From the NCBI RefSeq assembly GCF_005144745.1, contig NZ_SWKK01000008.1:248001-312000 (forward strand): a stretch of 64,000 nt of DNA. The letters run 5' to 3'. The notes beneath the pieces are model-generated. The model worked only from the letters and a program-made list of their open reading frames with translations, was not told the DNA's origin and made no database searches. Origin of the DNA: Flavobacterium sp. ASW18X (lineage in GTDB: Bacteria > Bacteroidota > Bacteroidia > Flavobacteriales > Flavobacteriaceae). Position numbers and translations under genes: made by a program. Of this stretch, positions 27,036 to 38,342 are shown one piece after another (the first letter of the stretch is position 1; every line of letters starts with the position of its first letter).

Positions 27036-28855
27036 GATAAATCGTTATAAAACGTTAATATAAAAGTAGACCCTTTATTTGGTTTGCTGTCTACGCTAAT
27101 ATCGCCATTCATGGACTGCATTTGGTTTTTAGAGATAAATAACCCAACACCTCTTGCCTCTGGATGGTCGTGGAATGTTTTATACATTCCAAATATTTTT
27201 TTCTTATGTCTAGGTAAGTTAATACCTAGACCATTATCTTTTATGCTTATTCTACTCTCGTCCTTATCTTTATAAAAATCAATAGTTAATTCTAAATTCT
27301 TATCTGGACGTTTATAACGGACAGCATTAGAAATAAGATTTAAAAGTACACTTTCTAAGTAAGGTTGTATTGCTGCAACTTTCGCTTTTTCGTTTATGTT
27401 GTTTTTTAGAATGGTATTGGCATTTTTTAATTGGTCCTTTAAGCTTTCTAGAACAATATCTAAAGATTCTTTAATAGGAATCTGTTTAATTTTTTGTGAA
27501 TCATCTGTAGAAATCTGAATTACTTCATTTAAGTGCAGTAAAGTTTCATTTAGATGGGATGAGGACTGTTGTAGCATGTCTAGATATTCTTCCAAATCTT
27601 CTTGTGTGCTATTATCCCCGCTAATAAAATGAGAAAGCATGGAGATATTAGAAGAATGAGAACGTAGATTATGAGAAACAATGTGTGCAAAATTGAGTAA
27701 ACTATCCTTCTGGTTGGTTGTCAATTTTAAAAGCTTTTGAAGGCGAGCTTCGTTTTGCCTTATTTCTGTTATATCCCAATTGGTGCCAATCATTTTATAA
27801 GGTTCACCTTTGCCGTCTCTTAAAACGGTTCCTTGGGCTTTTAGCGTTCTTATTTTATTGTATTTGGCAATAATACGGTACTCACTATTGTATTCTTTGA
27901 CTCCCCTTATGGCTAAATCTACTTCTTTTAATACTCTAGGTCTATCCTCTGGATGTAAACTATCTACCCAATGTTTAAAGTTATTAGTAAAGGATTTAGG
28001 GTTTATGCCAAATAAGGTAAACATATTGCGATCCCACACAACGGCATCTGTACGTAAATCGTATTCCCAAATACCAATTCTGCCAGAGGTTGTGGCAATT
28101 TCTAGTCGGCTGGCAGCTTTAGACATTTCTAATTCTGCTCTTTTTTCCTTGTCTATATCTTGGAAAGTGCCAAATAGCCTTATACATTCTCCATTTACAA
28201 AATCAGTCTCGCCTTTAGCGCGTACCCATTTTTCATTTCCTTTAGCCGTAATAATGATGAGCTCTTCATTATAAGAAACTCCGTATTTAACAGCATTGTC
28301 TACTAGTTGCTGAATGCGCTCTCTTTGTGGACCTTCTTTGTAAAATTTTATACCTGTTTTTAAACTGGGCTTATAGCTCGGGGGCACTTCATGTATTTTT
28401 TTAGTGCTTTCTGTCCAAATTAATTCTTTGGTTTTAATATTTAACTGCCAACCACCAACCAAAGCGACTTCTTCTACACGAGTAAAAAAGTCTTGCATTT
28501 GTTTGTGTTCAGAAACTTCTTCTAGATAAATAAAAAGATTTACCGTTTGGTTATTTTCTAGAACTGGCTTAATACGCCATTTAACCCATTGTATGGCATC
28601 CTTGTCATTTACATACTGCACGGCATCATTATGATCCTCTGTTTTATAGACCATGCAATCATTTATAGTAGAAAAAAATAAGCTGGGTAAAAAAGGTATG
28701 GCTTCTGCAATATGTACCCCATACAAATCTGATTTGCCAGGGATAAATTCTACCAGTAAATGCCTAGAGTATTCTTCAATTTCAAATTGACTGTTTAAAA
28801 TAAAGGCAGATACAGGAAGCTCTTTTATGTAATTATATGTTGAAATTGTTTGCAA
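27032..28855 (-). CDS. PAS-domain sensor histidine kinase
   Basis: A 607-residue soluble kinase with no transmembrane segment, so it probably senses a cytoplasmic signal. The N-terminal region (about 10-120) and two further PAS/PAC units (about 125-240 and 245-365; PAC ends in FGTFQDIDKEKRAELEMSK and IGTNWDITEIRQNEARL) precede a HisKA-type domain with the phospho-acceptor histidine in FAHIVSHNLRSHSSNI (about 391). The HATPase part has the N-box LLNLISNAVRYKRP, G1 IKDNGLGIN and G2 GVGLFISKNQMQSMNG. It is directly followed by its receiver partner. Confidence 0.92.
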   Translation of the reverse strand: MQTISTYNYIKELPVSAFILNSQFEIEEYSRHLLVEFIPGKSDLYGVHIAEAIPFLPSLFFSTINDCMVYKTEDHNDAVQYVNDKDAIQWVKWRIKPVLENNQTVNLFIYLEEVSEHKQMQDFFTRVEEVALVGGWQLNIKTKELIWTESTKKIHEVPPSYKPSLKTGIKFYKEGPQRERIQQLVDNAVKYGVSYNEELIIITAKGNEKWVRAKGETDFVNGECIRLFGTFQDIDKEKRAELEMSKAASRLEIATTSGRIGIWEYDLRTDAVVWDRNMFTLFGINPKSFTNNFKHWVDSLHPEDRPRVLKEVDLAIRGVKEYNSEYRIIAKYNKIRTLKAQGTVLRDGKGEPYKMIGTNWDITEIRQNEARLQKLLKLTTNQKDSLLNFAHIVSHNLRSHSSNISMLSHFISGDNSTQEDLEEYLDMLQQSSSHLNETLLHLNEVIQISTDDSQKIKQIPIKESLDIVLESLKDQLKNANTILKNNINEKAKVAAIQPYLESVLLNLISNAVRYKRPDKNLELTIDFYKDKDESRISIKDNGLGINLPRHKKKIFGMYKTFHDHPEARGVGLFISKNQMQSMNGDISVDSKPNKGSTFILTFYNDLS

Positions 28856-28959
28856 TGATTAAGTTATTACCTACAAAAATATAACATATAATTAGTACGA
28901 AATATTTTCTGAAAAGTAGATTAATCTTCAATTTAATCAAATCTTTTAAAAAGCATGTT

Positions 28960-29667
28960 ATGATTAAGAATAAAGTAGCCTATATCACGGGCGGAAGTAA
29001 AGGAATAGGACTTGGCGTAGCAAGAACACTTTTAGAGCAAGGTGTGCGCGTGGCCATTAGTGGTAGAAATTTAGAAACCGTAAAAAAGGCGGCAGAAAGT
29101 TTAGGGAGTTCAGAGATGGTTTTACCTATAGTATCTGACGTTACCAAGCTAGAAGATGAAAAAAAAGCTGTAGCCGAAATTTTAGATAAGTTTGGACAAT
29201 TAGACTTTATGATTGCCAATGCAGGGGTAGGTCATTTTGCTCCTGTTGATGAAATGAAAGACGAGGACTGGCACCAAATGATAGATACTAATCTTACTGG
29301 AGTTTTTCATAGTTTAAAGGCTGCTGTAAGTGCGCTTAAAGAATCTGAAGGATACTACATAACGCTAGCGAGTTTAGCGGGGACAAACTTCTTTGCTAAC
29401 GGTGCGGGTTATAACGCTACTAAATTTGGTGTAGTGGGGTTTACACAAGCCGCTATGTTAGATTTAAGAAAGTATAACATAAAGGTAAGTACAATTATGC
29501 CAGGGTCAGTGGCAACACATTTTAATGGTAATGAACCATCAGAATCTGATAAATGGAAAATACAGCCGGAAGATATTGGCAAATTGGTTCTAGACCTACT
29601 TACAATGCACCCAAGAACTCTACCCAGTAAAATAGAGGTAAGGCCTACGAGACCAGATTTAAAATAG
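28960..29667 (+). CDS. Short-chain dehydrogenase/reductase
   Basis: A 235-residue SDR enzyme with the cofactor motif TGGSKGIGLGVA (about residues 10-21), NAGVGH (about 87), catalytic Ser in ITLASLAG and the YxxxK pair in GYNATKFG (about 148). The arginine after the second strand (SGRNLE) suggests NADP(H). Substrate unknown. It stands alone between the PAS kinase (divergent) and the AddB-like gene (convergent, one base apart). Confidence 0.9.
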   Translation: MIKNKVAYITGGSKGIGLGVARTLLEQGVRVAISGRNLETVKKAAESLGSSEMVLPIVSDVTKLEDEKKAVAEILDKFGQLDFMIANAGVGHFAPVDEMKDEDWHQMIDTNLTGVFHSLKAAVSALKESEGYYITLASLAGTNFFANGAGYNATKFGVVGFTQAAMLDLRKYNIKVSTIMPGSVATHFNGNEPSESDKWKIQPEDIGKLVLDLLTMHPRTLPSKIEVRPTRPDLK

Positions 29668-29668
29668 A

Positions 29669-32410
29669 CTATGTAATTTCTTCATCTAAGAAGGGAATTT
29701 CCGTATTAAAAATAGCCTTGATTAATTGGTGTAGTTCGTTCTCAAATTTTGCCAAGAGGTCAGGGCTTATTTCTGTATTGGCACGGCCTCTAGAATGTGT
29801 TTTGGTGCCAAAATATATAATCTCTTGTTGTATTTGTTTAATAGGTACAATACCAGCTTTAAAGGTGCCAATGGAGTGTTCTTGTTGATACATGTAAGCA
29901 TAACATAACAGCTGAAATGCCTTAAGGTTTTTTGGAGTAAATGCTAACTCTCCTTCTTTAGACACCATTTGTACTTCAGAATTATTTACATTACCTGTTT
30001 TATAATCTATAATTTCTAACACACCATTAACTTCATCAATACGGTCTAAAGTACCTTTTAAATGGATAGGGAAATTCAAATCTGGAATGGTCAGTGGACA
30101 GAACATTTGAGCTTCCAGACCTAGTAAGTAAACCGTGTTTTCTGTACATCTTTTGATATCTAAAGCAATAAAATCTGCTATATATTTTTGTACAACATTA
30201 AAGGCAATTAAATTTTGCCCGCTACTAAAGTCACCTACATCATAGATAGTTAAAAACTGTTGCTGTACTTCGGTTTTAATTTTAGGTAGTAAGCTTTTTA
30301 GTAAGTCAGGTGTTAATTGAGTGTTTAAATATGGCAAATACAATTGCTCCAGAGCGTTGTGTACAATGGTGCCAAAGGTGTTATAAGCTAGCTGTTCTTC
30401 AACACTGTCAATATCATTTATTCGTAAAACATTCTGTTTATAAAAGGTGTACGTGTTTTTTATATAATTTGATAAAGATGAGGGCGAGAAACCTTTAGAA
30501 GCAATAGATTTTAAATCATTTAGAAGTCTATCTGTTTTTTTAACAGTTACTGGTGGTGAGTTCAAGGATGTTATTGCTGGAGTAGCAATATGATGCTTTA
30601 CCTGAAATTTTAATTGGTCGTCTGTTAAAAGCTGTGCTATAAAACGGCTTTTCTCATTACCTAATAACACATCTGGTTCTGTATTATACGTTACGTATAC
30701 TTGGCTTGCTCGCTGTAATAAACGGTAAAAGTGATAGGTATAAATGGCATCTTTTTCTTTGTAAGTGGGCATTTTATATTCCTTTTTAACATCATAAGGA
30801 ATAAACGAATTGTTGCTTTTACCTGCGGGCAGTATACCCTCGTTTACAGAGGTCATTAGAACAGTTTCAAAATCTAAACATCTACTTTCTAACATACCCA
30901 TAATCTGCAAACCACTTGTTGGGCTACCTTTAAAATCTAATTGTTCAGTAGAAATAAGTTCTAAATACAGTGCATTTAAGGATTTGATACTAGAAATATA
31001 GGTTTTCTCCAATCCCAGATTCTTTAACTTTAAAAACAGTTTGATAAAAGCTTGTGTAGCTTGTACTTCATAATGATTTTTTTGGTTTTCAAAATAATCA
31101 CTTATGGTATTTAAGAGTAAAAGAAGTAAATCTATAAAGTTTTGTGTGGTTAGCTCAGTGGAGGCGAACAATTGATGTAGTATAGTGCCAGTACCTTTTA
31201 AAAACTGTAAATTATCTGGATGTATAAATAACACATTATGGTGTTGTATGTGCTGCGTGATTACAATGGCTTTATGTATACCTTCTTTTTGCAAAACAAT
31301 TTCTGTCATTGGATTTCCTAGAAATTGTAGCACATCTTTATAGAAAACTCCTCTAGCACTTTTGTTTAAAAAAAGCTGAAAGTAGGCGGATATAAATTGG
31401 TGTAAATTGGTTTTCTCTAGGGGTAATCCCATAGTAATATTTACTTCTGGAATGTTTTCTGGCAAAGAGTTGATAATCGCAGGTAAAAGGGTTTCGTCTG
31501 CAAGTACCAAAGCCACTGTGTCTTTTTTGGTTTTGCGTTGGTAAAGGTTTGCAAGTAAGTTGCCAATAAATTTTGCTTGAGATACATTTTTTGGAATTCC
31601 GTAAATGTTGACCTCTTTGTTTTCTGTGTTGTAATTATTGGAAAAGTAATGTTCTTTAGTAGGTAGCTCTTTCCATTTTTTAAAATGGTTGCGGATAAAA
31701 TACCCAACATCATGTTGAGGGTCTTCATAGAAATACGAGTCTATATCCCAGTAAATTTTATTGTTGGTTTTGCTTATAAATGCTTTTATAAGCTTTATTT
31801 CTGCTTCATTCAACGCATTAAAGGCAATAAAATGATAGCTTTTTTCTCTTTGGCTTTCAAGGTATTCTTCTACATTTTGTTGAGCTTTTTTGTAAATCAA
31901 CCCTTGATAACCGGTATTTTCAGACCTAAGTAATTCTAGGTACTTTGGATAGAGCTGACCTATTGTCTCTAAAAATAGGGTGTGATTTTTAATGAGTTTG
32001 GTAGGTTCTAGCTTTAAATCCCACTTTGCCATACGTTCAATGGCTGTTAAATAATCAAATAACACTTGGGCATCTACTAAATGCCGATCTATTTCATTAA
32101 AGTCACCCAAAAGGGTAGTACCCCATTGTAGAAATTGCTCTAACTTTTCTTCTGGATGTTGTTTTTGATATACTTCAAAAAGAAGCAAAAGGAGTTCTAG
32201 ATTAGTACTATGTTCTAAACCAGATATTTCTTGAATAAATTCTTCTATACTATAGATTTGTGGACTTAGTATAGGCTTTTCTATCTGTTGTGCAAGGTAG
32301 TGTTTAAGATAGGTACCCGCCCTTCTACTAGGGAGTACAAAGACCATTTGGTTTAAATTTTTATGGTCTTTTAAAAGTTGTATTAGTGTTTCTTCTAGAA
32401 AACTTTTCAT
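29669..32410 (-). CDS. AddB-like PD-(D/E)XK nuclease/inactivated helicase subunit
   Basis: A 913-residue protein with the layout of the AddB/RexB-type subunit of double-strand-break-processing enzymes. The N-terminus VFVLPSRRAGTYLKHYL resembles the degenerate helicase domain. The C-terminus has the nuclease motif DRIDEVNGVLEIIDYKTG (catalytic Asp and DYK, about residue 790). Together with the AddA-like protein at 35135-38224 it probably resects DNA ends for RecA. The two genes are separated by ompA and kbl. Clear AddB iron-sulfur cysteines were not recognised, so the exact subfamily is uncertain. Confidence 0.8.
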   Translation of the reverse strand: MKSFLEETLIQLLKDHKNLNQMVFVLPSRRAGTYLKHYLAQQIEKPILSPQIYSIEEFIQEISGLEHSTNLELLLLLFEVYQKQHPEEKLEQFLQWGTTLLGDFNEIDRHLVDAQVLFDYLTAIERMAKWDLKLEPTKLIKNHTLFLETIGQLYPKYLELLRSENTGYQGLIYKKAQQNVEEYLESQREKSYHFIAFNALNEAEIKLIKAFISKTNNKIYWDIDSYFYEDPQHDVGYFIRNHFKKWKELPTKEHYFSNNYNTENKEVNIYGIPKNVSQAKFIGNLLANLYQRKTKKDTVALVLADETLLPAIINSLPENIPEVNITMGLPLEKTNLHQFISAYFQLFLNKSARGVFYKDVLQFLGNPMTEIVLQKEGIHKAIVITQHIQHHNVLFIHPDNLQFLKGTGTILHQLFASTELTTQNFIDLLLLLLNTISDYFENQKNHYEVQATQAFIKLFLKLKNLGLEKTYISSIKSLNALYLELISTEQLDFKGSPTSGLQIMGMLESRCLDFETVLMTSVNEGILPAGKSNNSFIPYDVKKEYKMPTYKEKDAIYTYHFYRLLQRASQVYVTYNTEPDVLLGNEKSRFIAQLLTDDQLKFQVKHHIATPAITSLNSPPVTVKKTDRLLNDLKSIASKGFSPSSLSNYIKNTYTFYKQNVLRINDIDSVEEQLAYNTFGTIVHNALEQLYLPYLNTQLTPDLLKSLLPKIKTEVQQQFLTIYDVGDFSSGQNLIAFNVVQKYIADFIALDIKRCTENTVYLLGLEAQMFCPLTIPDLNFPIHLKGTLDRIDEVNGVLEIIDYKTGNVNNSEVQMVSKEGELAFTPKNLKAFQLLCYAYMYQQEHSIGTFKAGIVPIKQIQQEIIYFGTKTHSRGRANTEISPDLLAKFENELHQLIKAIFNTEIPFLDEEIT

Positions 32411-32414
32411 ATAT

Positions 32415-32443
32415 AAAAAAGCCCCGACAAATGCCGGGGCTTT
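32415..32443 (-). terminator. Intrinsic terminator after ompA
   Basis: AAAGCCCCG (32418-32426) and CGGGGCTTT (32435-32443) with an 8-nt loop. On the minus strand it is followed by a U-run from the A at 32415-32420. It separates the abundant OmpA transcript from the AddB-like gene. Confidence 0.85.
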
Positions 32444-32465
32444 CTATGGGTTTAATTACTTAAAC

Positions 32466-33833
32466 TTATTTTACTAGGTTGATTTCAACCCTTCTGTTTT
32501 GCTTTCTACCAGCTCTTGTATTGTTAGTTGCGATAGGCTTATCCTCACCGTAACCGATAGCAGTTAATCTATCTGCACCAATACCTTTTTCAATTAAGAA
32601 GTCTCTAACTGCGTTAGCTCTCTTCTCTGACAATTGTTGGTTCAATTTGTTGCTACCAACGCTATCAGTGTGTCCTTCAACAGTAAACTTAGCGTTAGGA
32701 TACTCGTTCAAGATTTGGATAATGTCTACCATTACAGAAGTTGATTCTGCTTTAATAGAAGACTTACCAGTGTCAAACAAGATTGTTCTAGCGTAGTCAT
32801 TCAATTGTTTCTGTACTTCTTCAGTAACTTCAGGACAACCGCTGTTAGCTACAGTACCAGCAACTTCTGGACACTGATCATCTTTGTCAAGAACACCATC
32901 TTTATCAGAATCAGCCCAAGGACAACCTTTGTTCTCAGCAGGACCAGCTTCGTTAGGACACTCGTCTTTGTTATCAGCAACACCGTCACCATCAGCATCA
33001 GGACAACCAGCTAAAGCAGGAAGACCAGCTTCGTTAGGACAAGCGTCATCTTTATCAGCAACACCGTCACCGTCAGCATCAGGACAACCGTTCATTTCTT
33101 TTGAACCAGCTTGGTCTGGACAGCTATCTTTGCTATCTTCGATACCATCACCGTCAGAATCTGGACAACCATTGAATGCTTCTAAACCAGCAACTTCTGG
33201 ACAAGCATCATCTTTGTCATAAACACCATCACCATCAGTGTCTGTACCACCAAATTTGATGCTAAGACCAGCTAAGTGCTGAAAATGCTCTACTCCATAA
33301 TCTTCAAAAACGTGCTTGTATTGAGTCTGTAAAGTTAAACCTACGTTTTCTGTAAACCAGTAGCTTAATCCGATACCACCATTAACAGTACCTGCACCGA
33401 TTTCGTCAACCCAAGTGTAACCACCACCAATCTCTACGAATGGGTCTAGTTTTGTGTTTTGTAAGATGTTGTACTTAATAGTACCATCTACTGCGTAGTG
33501 AGATAAATCATCTACACTAACATCTCCTAATTTCTCAATTCTGTTAAGTGATCCTCTTGCTCCTACAGAGAAACCATCACCAACGTATCTAGATACAGAT
33601 ACATAAGAAATAGAAGGAATAATGTTCCAGTGATCTGAAACGTTGAAATACTCGTCAAACAAAGAGCTTGTAATAACACCGTCAGCAGGATCGGCATTAG
33701 TAGGGTAAACGTCTACCGCGTTTACACCAAAACTCACCTGCCAAGGATTGTTTTCGTCTTGCGCGCTAAGGTTGTTTAACCCTAAAACAAGTAAGGCAAC
33801 AACTAAAAATTTGCTTAGATGTTTCATGTTCAA
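32466..33833 (-). CDS. OmpA-family outer membrane protein with TSP3 repeats
   Basis: A 455-residue outer membrane protein. It has a signal peptide (about 1-24, ending LSAQ), an eight-strand-type beta-barrel domain (about 25-195), five thrombospondin-type-3 calcium-binding repeats (about 200-335; units such as [15 protein letters not shown] ending in GCP) and a C-terminal OmpA peptidoglycan-binding domain (about 340-455) with [20 protein letters not shown] and [10 protein letters not shown]. It links the outer membrane to the cell wall and is likely among the most abundant outer-membrane proteins. It has a near-consensus promoter and a strong terminator. Confidence 0.95.
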   Translation of the reverse strand: MNMKHLSKFLVVALLVLGLNNLSAQDENNPWQVSFGVNAVDVYPTNADPADGVITSSLFDEYFNVSDHWNIIPSISYVSVSRYVGDGFSVGARGSLNRIEKLGDVSVDDLSHYAVDGTIKYNILQNTKLDPFVEIGGGYTWVDEIGAGTVNGGIGLSYWFTENVGLTLQTQYKHVFEDYGVEHFQHLAGLSIKFGGTDTDGDGVYDKDDACPEVAGLEAFNGCPDSDGDGIEDSKDSCPDQAGSKEMNGCPDADGDGVADKDDACPNEAGLPALAGCPDADGDGVADNKDECPNEAGPAENKGCPWADSDKDGVLDKDDQCPEVAGTVANSGCPEVTEEVQKQLNDYARTILFDTGKSSIKAESTSVMVDIIQILNEYPNAKFTVEGHTDSVGSNKLNQQLSEKRANAVRDFLIEKGIGADRLTAIGYGEDKPIATNNTRAGRKQNRRVEINLVK

Positions 33834-33861
33834 AATTTTAAGTTTAAGTGTTTATCAGCTG

Positions 33862-33892
33862 CAAATGTAAGTTGTTAGCACTTATTAACAAA
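33862..33892 (-). promoter_or_regulatory. Promoter of ompA
   Basis: Read on the minus strand: TTTG (33892-33889), a 19-nt spacer and TACATTTG (33869-33862), an exact TAnnTTTG. The leader to the ATG is about 25-30 nt. Confidence 0.75.
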
Positions 33893-33938
33893 ATATACCT
33901 ACCATTTTTTTATGCAACTATTTTTATTTATGGACTAT

Positions 33939-35132
33939 TTAGATCACTTCTAAGGACTTGCCTATTTTAGTAAATGCCGTTATAGCCTTATCTAAATGTT
34001 CTTTTTGGTGTGCAGCGGACAATTGTACTCGTATTCTGGCTTTGCCTTTGGGTACTACTGGGTAGAAAAAACCAATAACGTAGATGCCTTCTTGCAATAG
34101 ACGGTCTGCCATTTCTTGTGCTAGCTTAGCATCATATAGCATTACAGGTACTATGGCAGAGTCCCCATCTATAATATCAAACCCAGCAGCTTTCATCCCT
34201 TTTTTAAAGTATTCCGTATTGTTCTGTAATTGATCTCTAAGGGTGGTATTATTAGACAAAAGTTCAAATACCTTTATAGATGCTCCTACAATGGCAGGTG
34301 CTAAAGAATTAGAAAACAAGTACGGTCTAGAACGTTGCCTTAATACTTCTATAATTTCTTTTTTACCCGTAGTGTAGCCACCCATGGCACCGCCTAGTGC
34401 TTTACCCAAAGTGCCAGTAATAATGTCTACCCTGTCCATAACGTTTTTTTCTTCTAGGGTTCCTCTACCGGTAGCACCAATAAAACCAGCTGCATGGCAC
34501 TCGTCTATCATTACCATAGCATCATACGCATCTGCCAAATCACAGATTTTATCCAAAGGCGCTAATAAGCCGTCCATGGAAAAAACCCCATCAGTCACAA
34601 TAACCTTAAAACGGGAACCATCAGCATTGGCTTGTTTTAGACATTCTTCTAAAGCAGCCATATCATTATTAGTGTAGCGATACCGTTTTGCTTTGCACAA
34701 ACGCACACCGTCAATGATGGAGGCATGATTTAAGCTGTCAGAAATAATAGCATCTTCTGCGGTTAACAAAGGCTCAAATACTCCACCATTAGCATCAAAG
34801 GCTGCAGCATATAATATGGTATCTTCTGTACCGTAAAATTCTGCAATTTTTTCTTCTAGCGTTTTATGAATGTCTTGGGTGCCACAAATAAAACGAACAG
34901 AAGACATACCGAACCCGTGTGTGTCTAACGTGTCTTTGGCTGCTTTAATAACTTCAGGATGAGAAGAAAGCCCCAGATAGTTATTGGCGCAGAAATTAAT
35001 TACTTCTTGCCCATTGGCTATTTTGATCACAGCGTCTTGTGGAGAAACAATAATGCGTTCCTTTTTGTAGAGCCCCGCTTCCTTAATTTCTTCTAATTCT
35101 TTTTCTAAATGCGATTTAATTTTACCGTACAT
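33939..35132 (-). CDS. kbl: Glycine C-acetyltransferase (2-amino-3-ketobutyrate CoA ligase)
   Basis: Kbl converts 2-amino-3-ketobutyrate and CoA to glycine and acetyl-CoA in threonine breakdown. The 397-residue PLP enzyme of the alpha-oxoamine synthase family has [14 protein letters not shown] at the N-terminus, the aspartate of [14 protein letters not shown] (about residue 210) and the PLP lysine in [15 protein letters not shown] (about 245). Length matches E. coli Kbl (398). No threonine dehydrogenase gene is near. It starts 2 bp after the stop of the AddA-like gene and probably shares its transcript. Confidence 0.94.
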   Translation of the reverse strand: MYGKIKSHLEKELEEIKEAGLYKKERIIVSPQDAVIKIANGQEVINFCANNYLGLSSHPEVIKAAKDTLDTHGFGMSSVRFICGTQDIHKTLEEKIAEFYGTEDTILYAAAFDANGGVFEPLLTAEDAIISDSLNHASIIDGVRLCKAKRYRYTNNDMAALEECLKQANADGSRFKVIVTDGVFSMDGLLAPLDKICDLADAYDAMVMIDECHAAGFIGATGRGTLEEKNVMDRVDIITGTLGKALGGAMGGYTTGKKEIIEVLRQRSRPYLFSNSLAPAIVGASIKVFELLSNNTTLRDQLQNNTEYFKKGMKAAGFDIIDGDSAIVPVMLYDAKLAQEMADRLLQEGIYVIGFFYPVVPKGKARIRVQLSAAHQKEHLDKAITAFTKIGKSLEVI

Positions 35133-35134
35133 AT

Positions 35135-38100
35135 TTATAAAAATGTGGGGGTTATTGAGTTGTTGATATAAACAATTATTTTATTTGTGACAAAGTACCC
35201 CATTTTTGTTAGAATATGCTCATAATTCATTAACTGAATTTTGTGATGGTCTTGTGGTTTACCGGTTTTGTAGTCTAAAATGGTAGCCTCTTTACCCTTT
35301 AAGGCTAGGCGGTCTAAGCGTACTAAGCTTCCGTCTGTATGCAATAGTTCTACCTCGTTATAGGTTGTATAGGTATCTGTAAAATATTCTTTTAGTTTAG
35401 GGTGATACACCAAACTTTTTAGTAAAGGGCGTATCTCATTTTCCTGTGTTGTATCCATTTCACCCTTTTCTATAAAATTATTTAAGACATGTGGCAAGTC
35501 ATCTGGCACATAAACCTGTTCTAAAACAGCATGTATTAAATTACCGCGTACTAGCTCCTCTGATGGTTCTCCCCAATTTATATTTTGTGCAGAGGAAAAA
35601 GCATATGGTGGTTTTGCACTCCTATATGTATAAGGTATAATTTGTTCTTTGTTTTTTGTAGCTTCTAAGTCCGATTTATTCTCTTGTAATGTTCCAAATT
35701 GATAGGTGTCTTGGTCTGAGCGCCACATACCTTTAGCGTTAAGAAAACCTTCTAGTAAACTTGCGTAGCTATCGTTCAGTTCTTTTTCAGTGATAATAAA
35801 CAAACCTTGTACAGCTCTAGTTAAGGCAACGTATAATACATTGATGCTATCTAATTCTGTTTGATGATATTCTTGTTCCAGTAGTTGGTTGCTTATCTGT
35901 GAAAACTGCTCCAAATCTTTATTCGCATTTACCAACACCTCTTCTAAGCCATTAAAAGCATTGGGTTGTACAGGAACCCATAGTTTCCCAGTTTTGGTTT
36001 TATCATTTATTTTGGTTTTGACAAATGGATAAATTACAAATGGAAATTCTAGTCCTTTAGATTTATGTACGGTCATAATGGAGACTGCCTCCATATGTTC
36101 AGGCACTGTTATTGCCATGTTTGGTTTGTTATCCCAGTGTTGTATAAATTCATAAACACCAACCCCTTCTTTTTCTGTGAATGCAAGAACTTCATCCATA
36201 AAATGGTTTACATGAGCATTACTTTTAGGAACTAAATTAAATTTAGCAATCAAAATTTCTAACACATCATATAAGGTATAACTACGGAGCGTTTCTATAT
36301 TCAAGGCATATTGTACAGTTAGGTAATTAGAAAAGCGTCCCAAGTGCTGCTGAATAAAATTGTGCTTATCCATTTTGGATGGACAGAGGTAGTTTAATAA
36401 ATCAAATTCATATGCTTTTTCTGATGGCACTAGAAGATAGTGTAAAAAGGCAATTAAGAATTGTACCTCAGGATTATGTTTTAATAACAAAGCTTCTGAA
36501 GAAATAATCGGAATTTCTTTTTCCGCCAGATAATTGGCTATTGCGATAGCTTCTGTATTACGGCGAACCAATATACAGATATCGCTAAACGCATAACCAT
36601 GGCTTTTTAGTGTGATGATATAGTCTAGCACTTTTTCGCAATACATAGCTTCTTCCGCCTTTTTATCTAGAAAGTTGATTTCTACATAACCACCCGTCCT
36701 AAAATTAATCTCTTGGGAGCTCTGGTTGGCATACATGTCTTGATAAGTATGGTTTTGTAGTGCATTGGATGCGTATCTAAAAAAATCATTATTAAAATCA
36801 ATGATAGTACTAAAACTGCGCCAATTGGTGCCTAGTCTTTCTGTAAGGGCTTGTATTGTAAAAGGTTGTGCTGTATTGTTGATTAAGGATACAAACTGGT
36901 CTGGATACCCGCCTCGCCAACGATATATGGACTGTTTAACATCGCCTACGAGCAAAAGCGAACCCTTTCTCCCGTCTAAATCTTGATTTTCTAATGCATT
37001 AGAAATAAGTGGAGCTAAATTTTGCCATTGCATTTTAGAAGTATCTTGGAACTCATCTATAAAATAATGACGGTAGCGCTCCCCTAAACGTTCATATATA
37101 TAAGGAGCAGGTTGGCCATTAATTTCCTTTGCAATTAACTTATTAAATTCTGCAATATGCAACTTACCCTTTACGTCTGTTATTCGCTGTACTTGTTTTG
37201 CAATCTCGTTTAATACCGTGAGCGGTAAAATATTGTTGTAGACATTTGTAAGAAACTTATAAGTGTAAAACTGTTTTTTTATTTCTAAAAATAGATTTAC
37301 GAATTGCTCTTGTAAGGTATCTAGTAACTTTTGTATTTCAGGTTCGCATTTTTTGGGATAAAGCTTTTGTTCTGCTAGGTGCAATTGCCATTTAGCATCC
37401 CACTTTAAAGAACCCAAGTCCCCGTTACTTATTTTAATCATGAATTTAGGGTAGTAACCAGCACTAAAATCTGAGTGAGAAATACCATGGGTCTCCATTA
37501 AAGCTAGACTTTCTTCTGCTTGGGCCTTCATACCCTTTTCTAAAGTAGTAATAGCGGTTTTTAAGTCTTTCTTTAATACATCAAAATCAGCTATTGTCTT
37601 ATGTTGCAATTTTTGCAGCTGTGGAAAATGATTTTCGCTAAATAAAAGTTTACCTACCTCTTTAAGGTCTTTGGTAATATTCCAGCTTTTTTGATTTTCT
37701 ACTTTTTCTAAAGCATAAGCAATTAAGGTATCTGTAAGCGCTTTGTCCTCCCCAACTTGTTGTACTAGTTGCCCAACAGCCTCGTCTAAAAGCGCATCGG
37801 TATCTAAAACTACTTCAAAGTTTTGTGCGAGTTTAAAATCTTTCGCAAACGTGCGTACTATTTTATGGGTAAATTTATCTATAGTAACAATCTCAAAAAA
37901 AGCATAGTTGTGTAGAATATCTTTCAGCAAAAACGTACTCTTGTATTGTAAAACTTCCGGAGTTAAGTGAAGTTCTGTAGCAATCTCTTTAAACATGGTT
38001 TGGTACTTGCTCGGTAAGGGGTGTTGGCTAAACCCATGTAAAAACTCCAGTATTCGCTGTTTCATTTCTGCAACAGCCTTATTAGTAAAAGTAATTGCCA

Positions 38101-38224
38101 ACAACTCTCTAAAGTTTTTTTGGCCTTTTCCTTGTAGCAATAAAACAAGGTAAGACTTTACCAATTGGTATGTTTTTCCAGAACCTGCAGAAGCGTCTAA
38201 TATTTTAAAACCGTTTGTATTCAA
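35135..38224 (-). CDS. AddA-like UvrD-family helicase-nuclease
   Basis: A 1029-residue superfamily 1 helicase with a C-terminal PD-(D/E)XK nuclease, resembling AddA/RecB. Walker A is [15 protein letters not shown] (about residues 8-22), motif Ia [15 protein letters not shown], motif [16 protein letters not shown] (about 391), motif [17 protein letters not shown] (about 427), the later motif [15 protein letters not shown] (about 720), YVALTRAVQ (about 798), and nuclease motif [12 protein letters not shown] near the C-terminus. It should act with the AddB-like protein at 29669-32410. It is followed immediately by kbl. Confidence 0.87.
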   Translation of the reverse strand: MNTNGFKILDASAGSGKTYQLVKSYLVLLLQGKGQKNFRELLAITFTNKAVAEMKQRILEFLHGFSQHPLPSKYQTMFKEIATELHLTPEVLQYKSTFLLKDILHNYAFFEIVTIDKFTHKIVRTFAKDFKLAQNFEVVLDTDALLDEAVGQLVQQVGEDKALTDTLIAYALEKVENQKSWNITKDLKEVGKLLFSENHFPQLQKLQHKTIADFDVLKKDLKTAITTLEKGMKAQAEESLALMETHGISHSDFSAGYYPKFMIKISNGDLGSLKWDAKWQLHLAEQKLYPKKCEPEIQKLLDTLQEQFVNLFLEIKKQFYTYKFLTNVYNNILPLTVLNEIAKQVQRITDVKGKLHIAEFNKLIAKEINGQPAPYIYERLGERYRHYFIDEFQDTSKMQWQNLAPLISNALENQDLDGRKGSLLLVGDVKQSIYRWRGGYPDQFVSLINNTAQPFTIQALTERLGTNWRSFSTIIDFNNDFFRYASNALQNHTYQDMYANQSSQEINFRTGGYVEINFLDKKAEEAMYCEKVLDYIITLKSHGYAFSDICILVRRNTEAIAIANYLAEKEIPIISSEALLLKHNPEVQFLIAFLHYLLVPSEKAYEFDLLNYLCPSKMDKHNFIQQHLGRFSNYLTVQYALNIETLRSYTLYDVLEILIAKFNLVPKSNAHVNHFMDEVLAFTEKEGVGVYEFIQHWDNKPNMAITVPEHMEAVSIMTVHKSKGLEFPFVIYPFVKTKINDKTKTGKLWVPVQPNAFNGLEEVLVNANKDLEQFSQISNQLLEQEYHQTELDSINVLYVALTRAVQGLFIITEKELNDSYASLLEGFLNAKGMWRSDQDTYQFGTLQENKSDLEATKNKEQIIPYTYRSAKPPYAFSSAQNINWGEPSEELVRGNLIHAVLEQVYVPDDLPHVLNNFIEKGEMDTTQENEIRPLLKSLVYHPKLKEYFTDTYTTYNEVELLHTDGSLVRLDRLALKGKEATILDYKTGKPQDHHKIQLMNYEHILTKMGYFVTNKIIVYINNSITPTFL

Positions 38225-38342
38225 GTAAATAGTGTTAAATGGTTTATAATCTTACAATCTTGTTAACATAGAAACCATGGAAATTGTTTGTTAAAATCTT
38301 ATTTTTGATGAACATAGTATTAACTTAAAAAAAGACAAGAAC

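Noticed and set aside
27810-28274. 154-codon frame antisense to the PAS kinase
   Set aside because: No family resemblance, and the kinase domains on the minus strand account for the DNA.
32884-33222. Frames of 69-112 codons opposite the ompA TSP3 repeats
   Set aside because: Antisense shadows of the repetitive DxDGDG coding sequence, rich in Ser/Pro as expected from the reverse frame.
38273-38340. Full promoter for sodA
   Set aside because: The -7 TATTTTTG at 38300 is good, but TTG/TTTG candidates lie only 9-13 nt upstream, too close for a normal -33, so only the -7 is mentioned with the gene.
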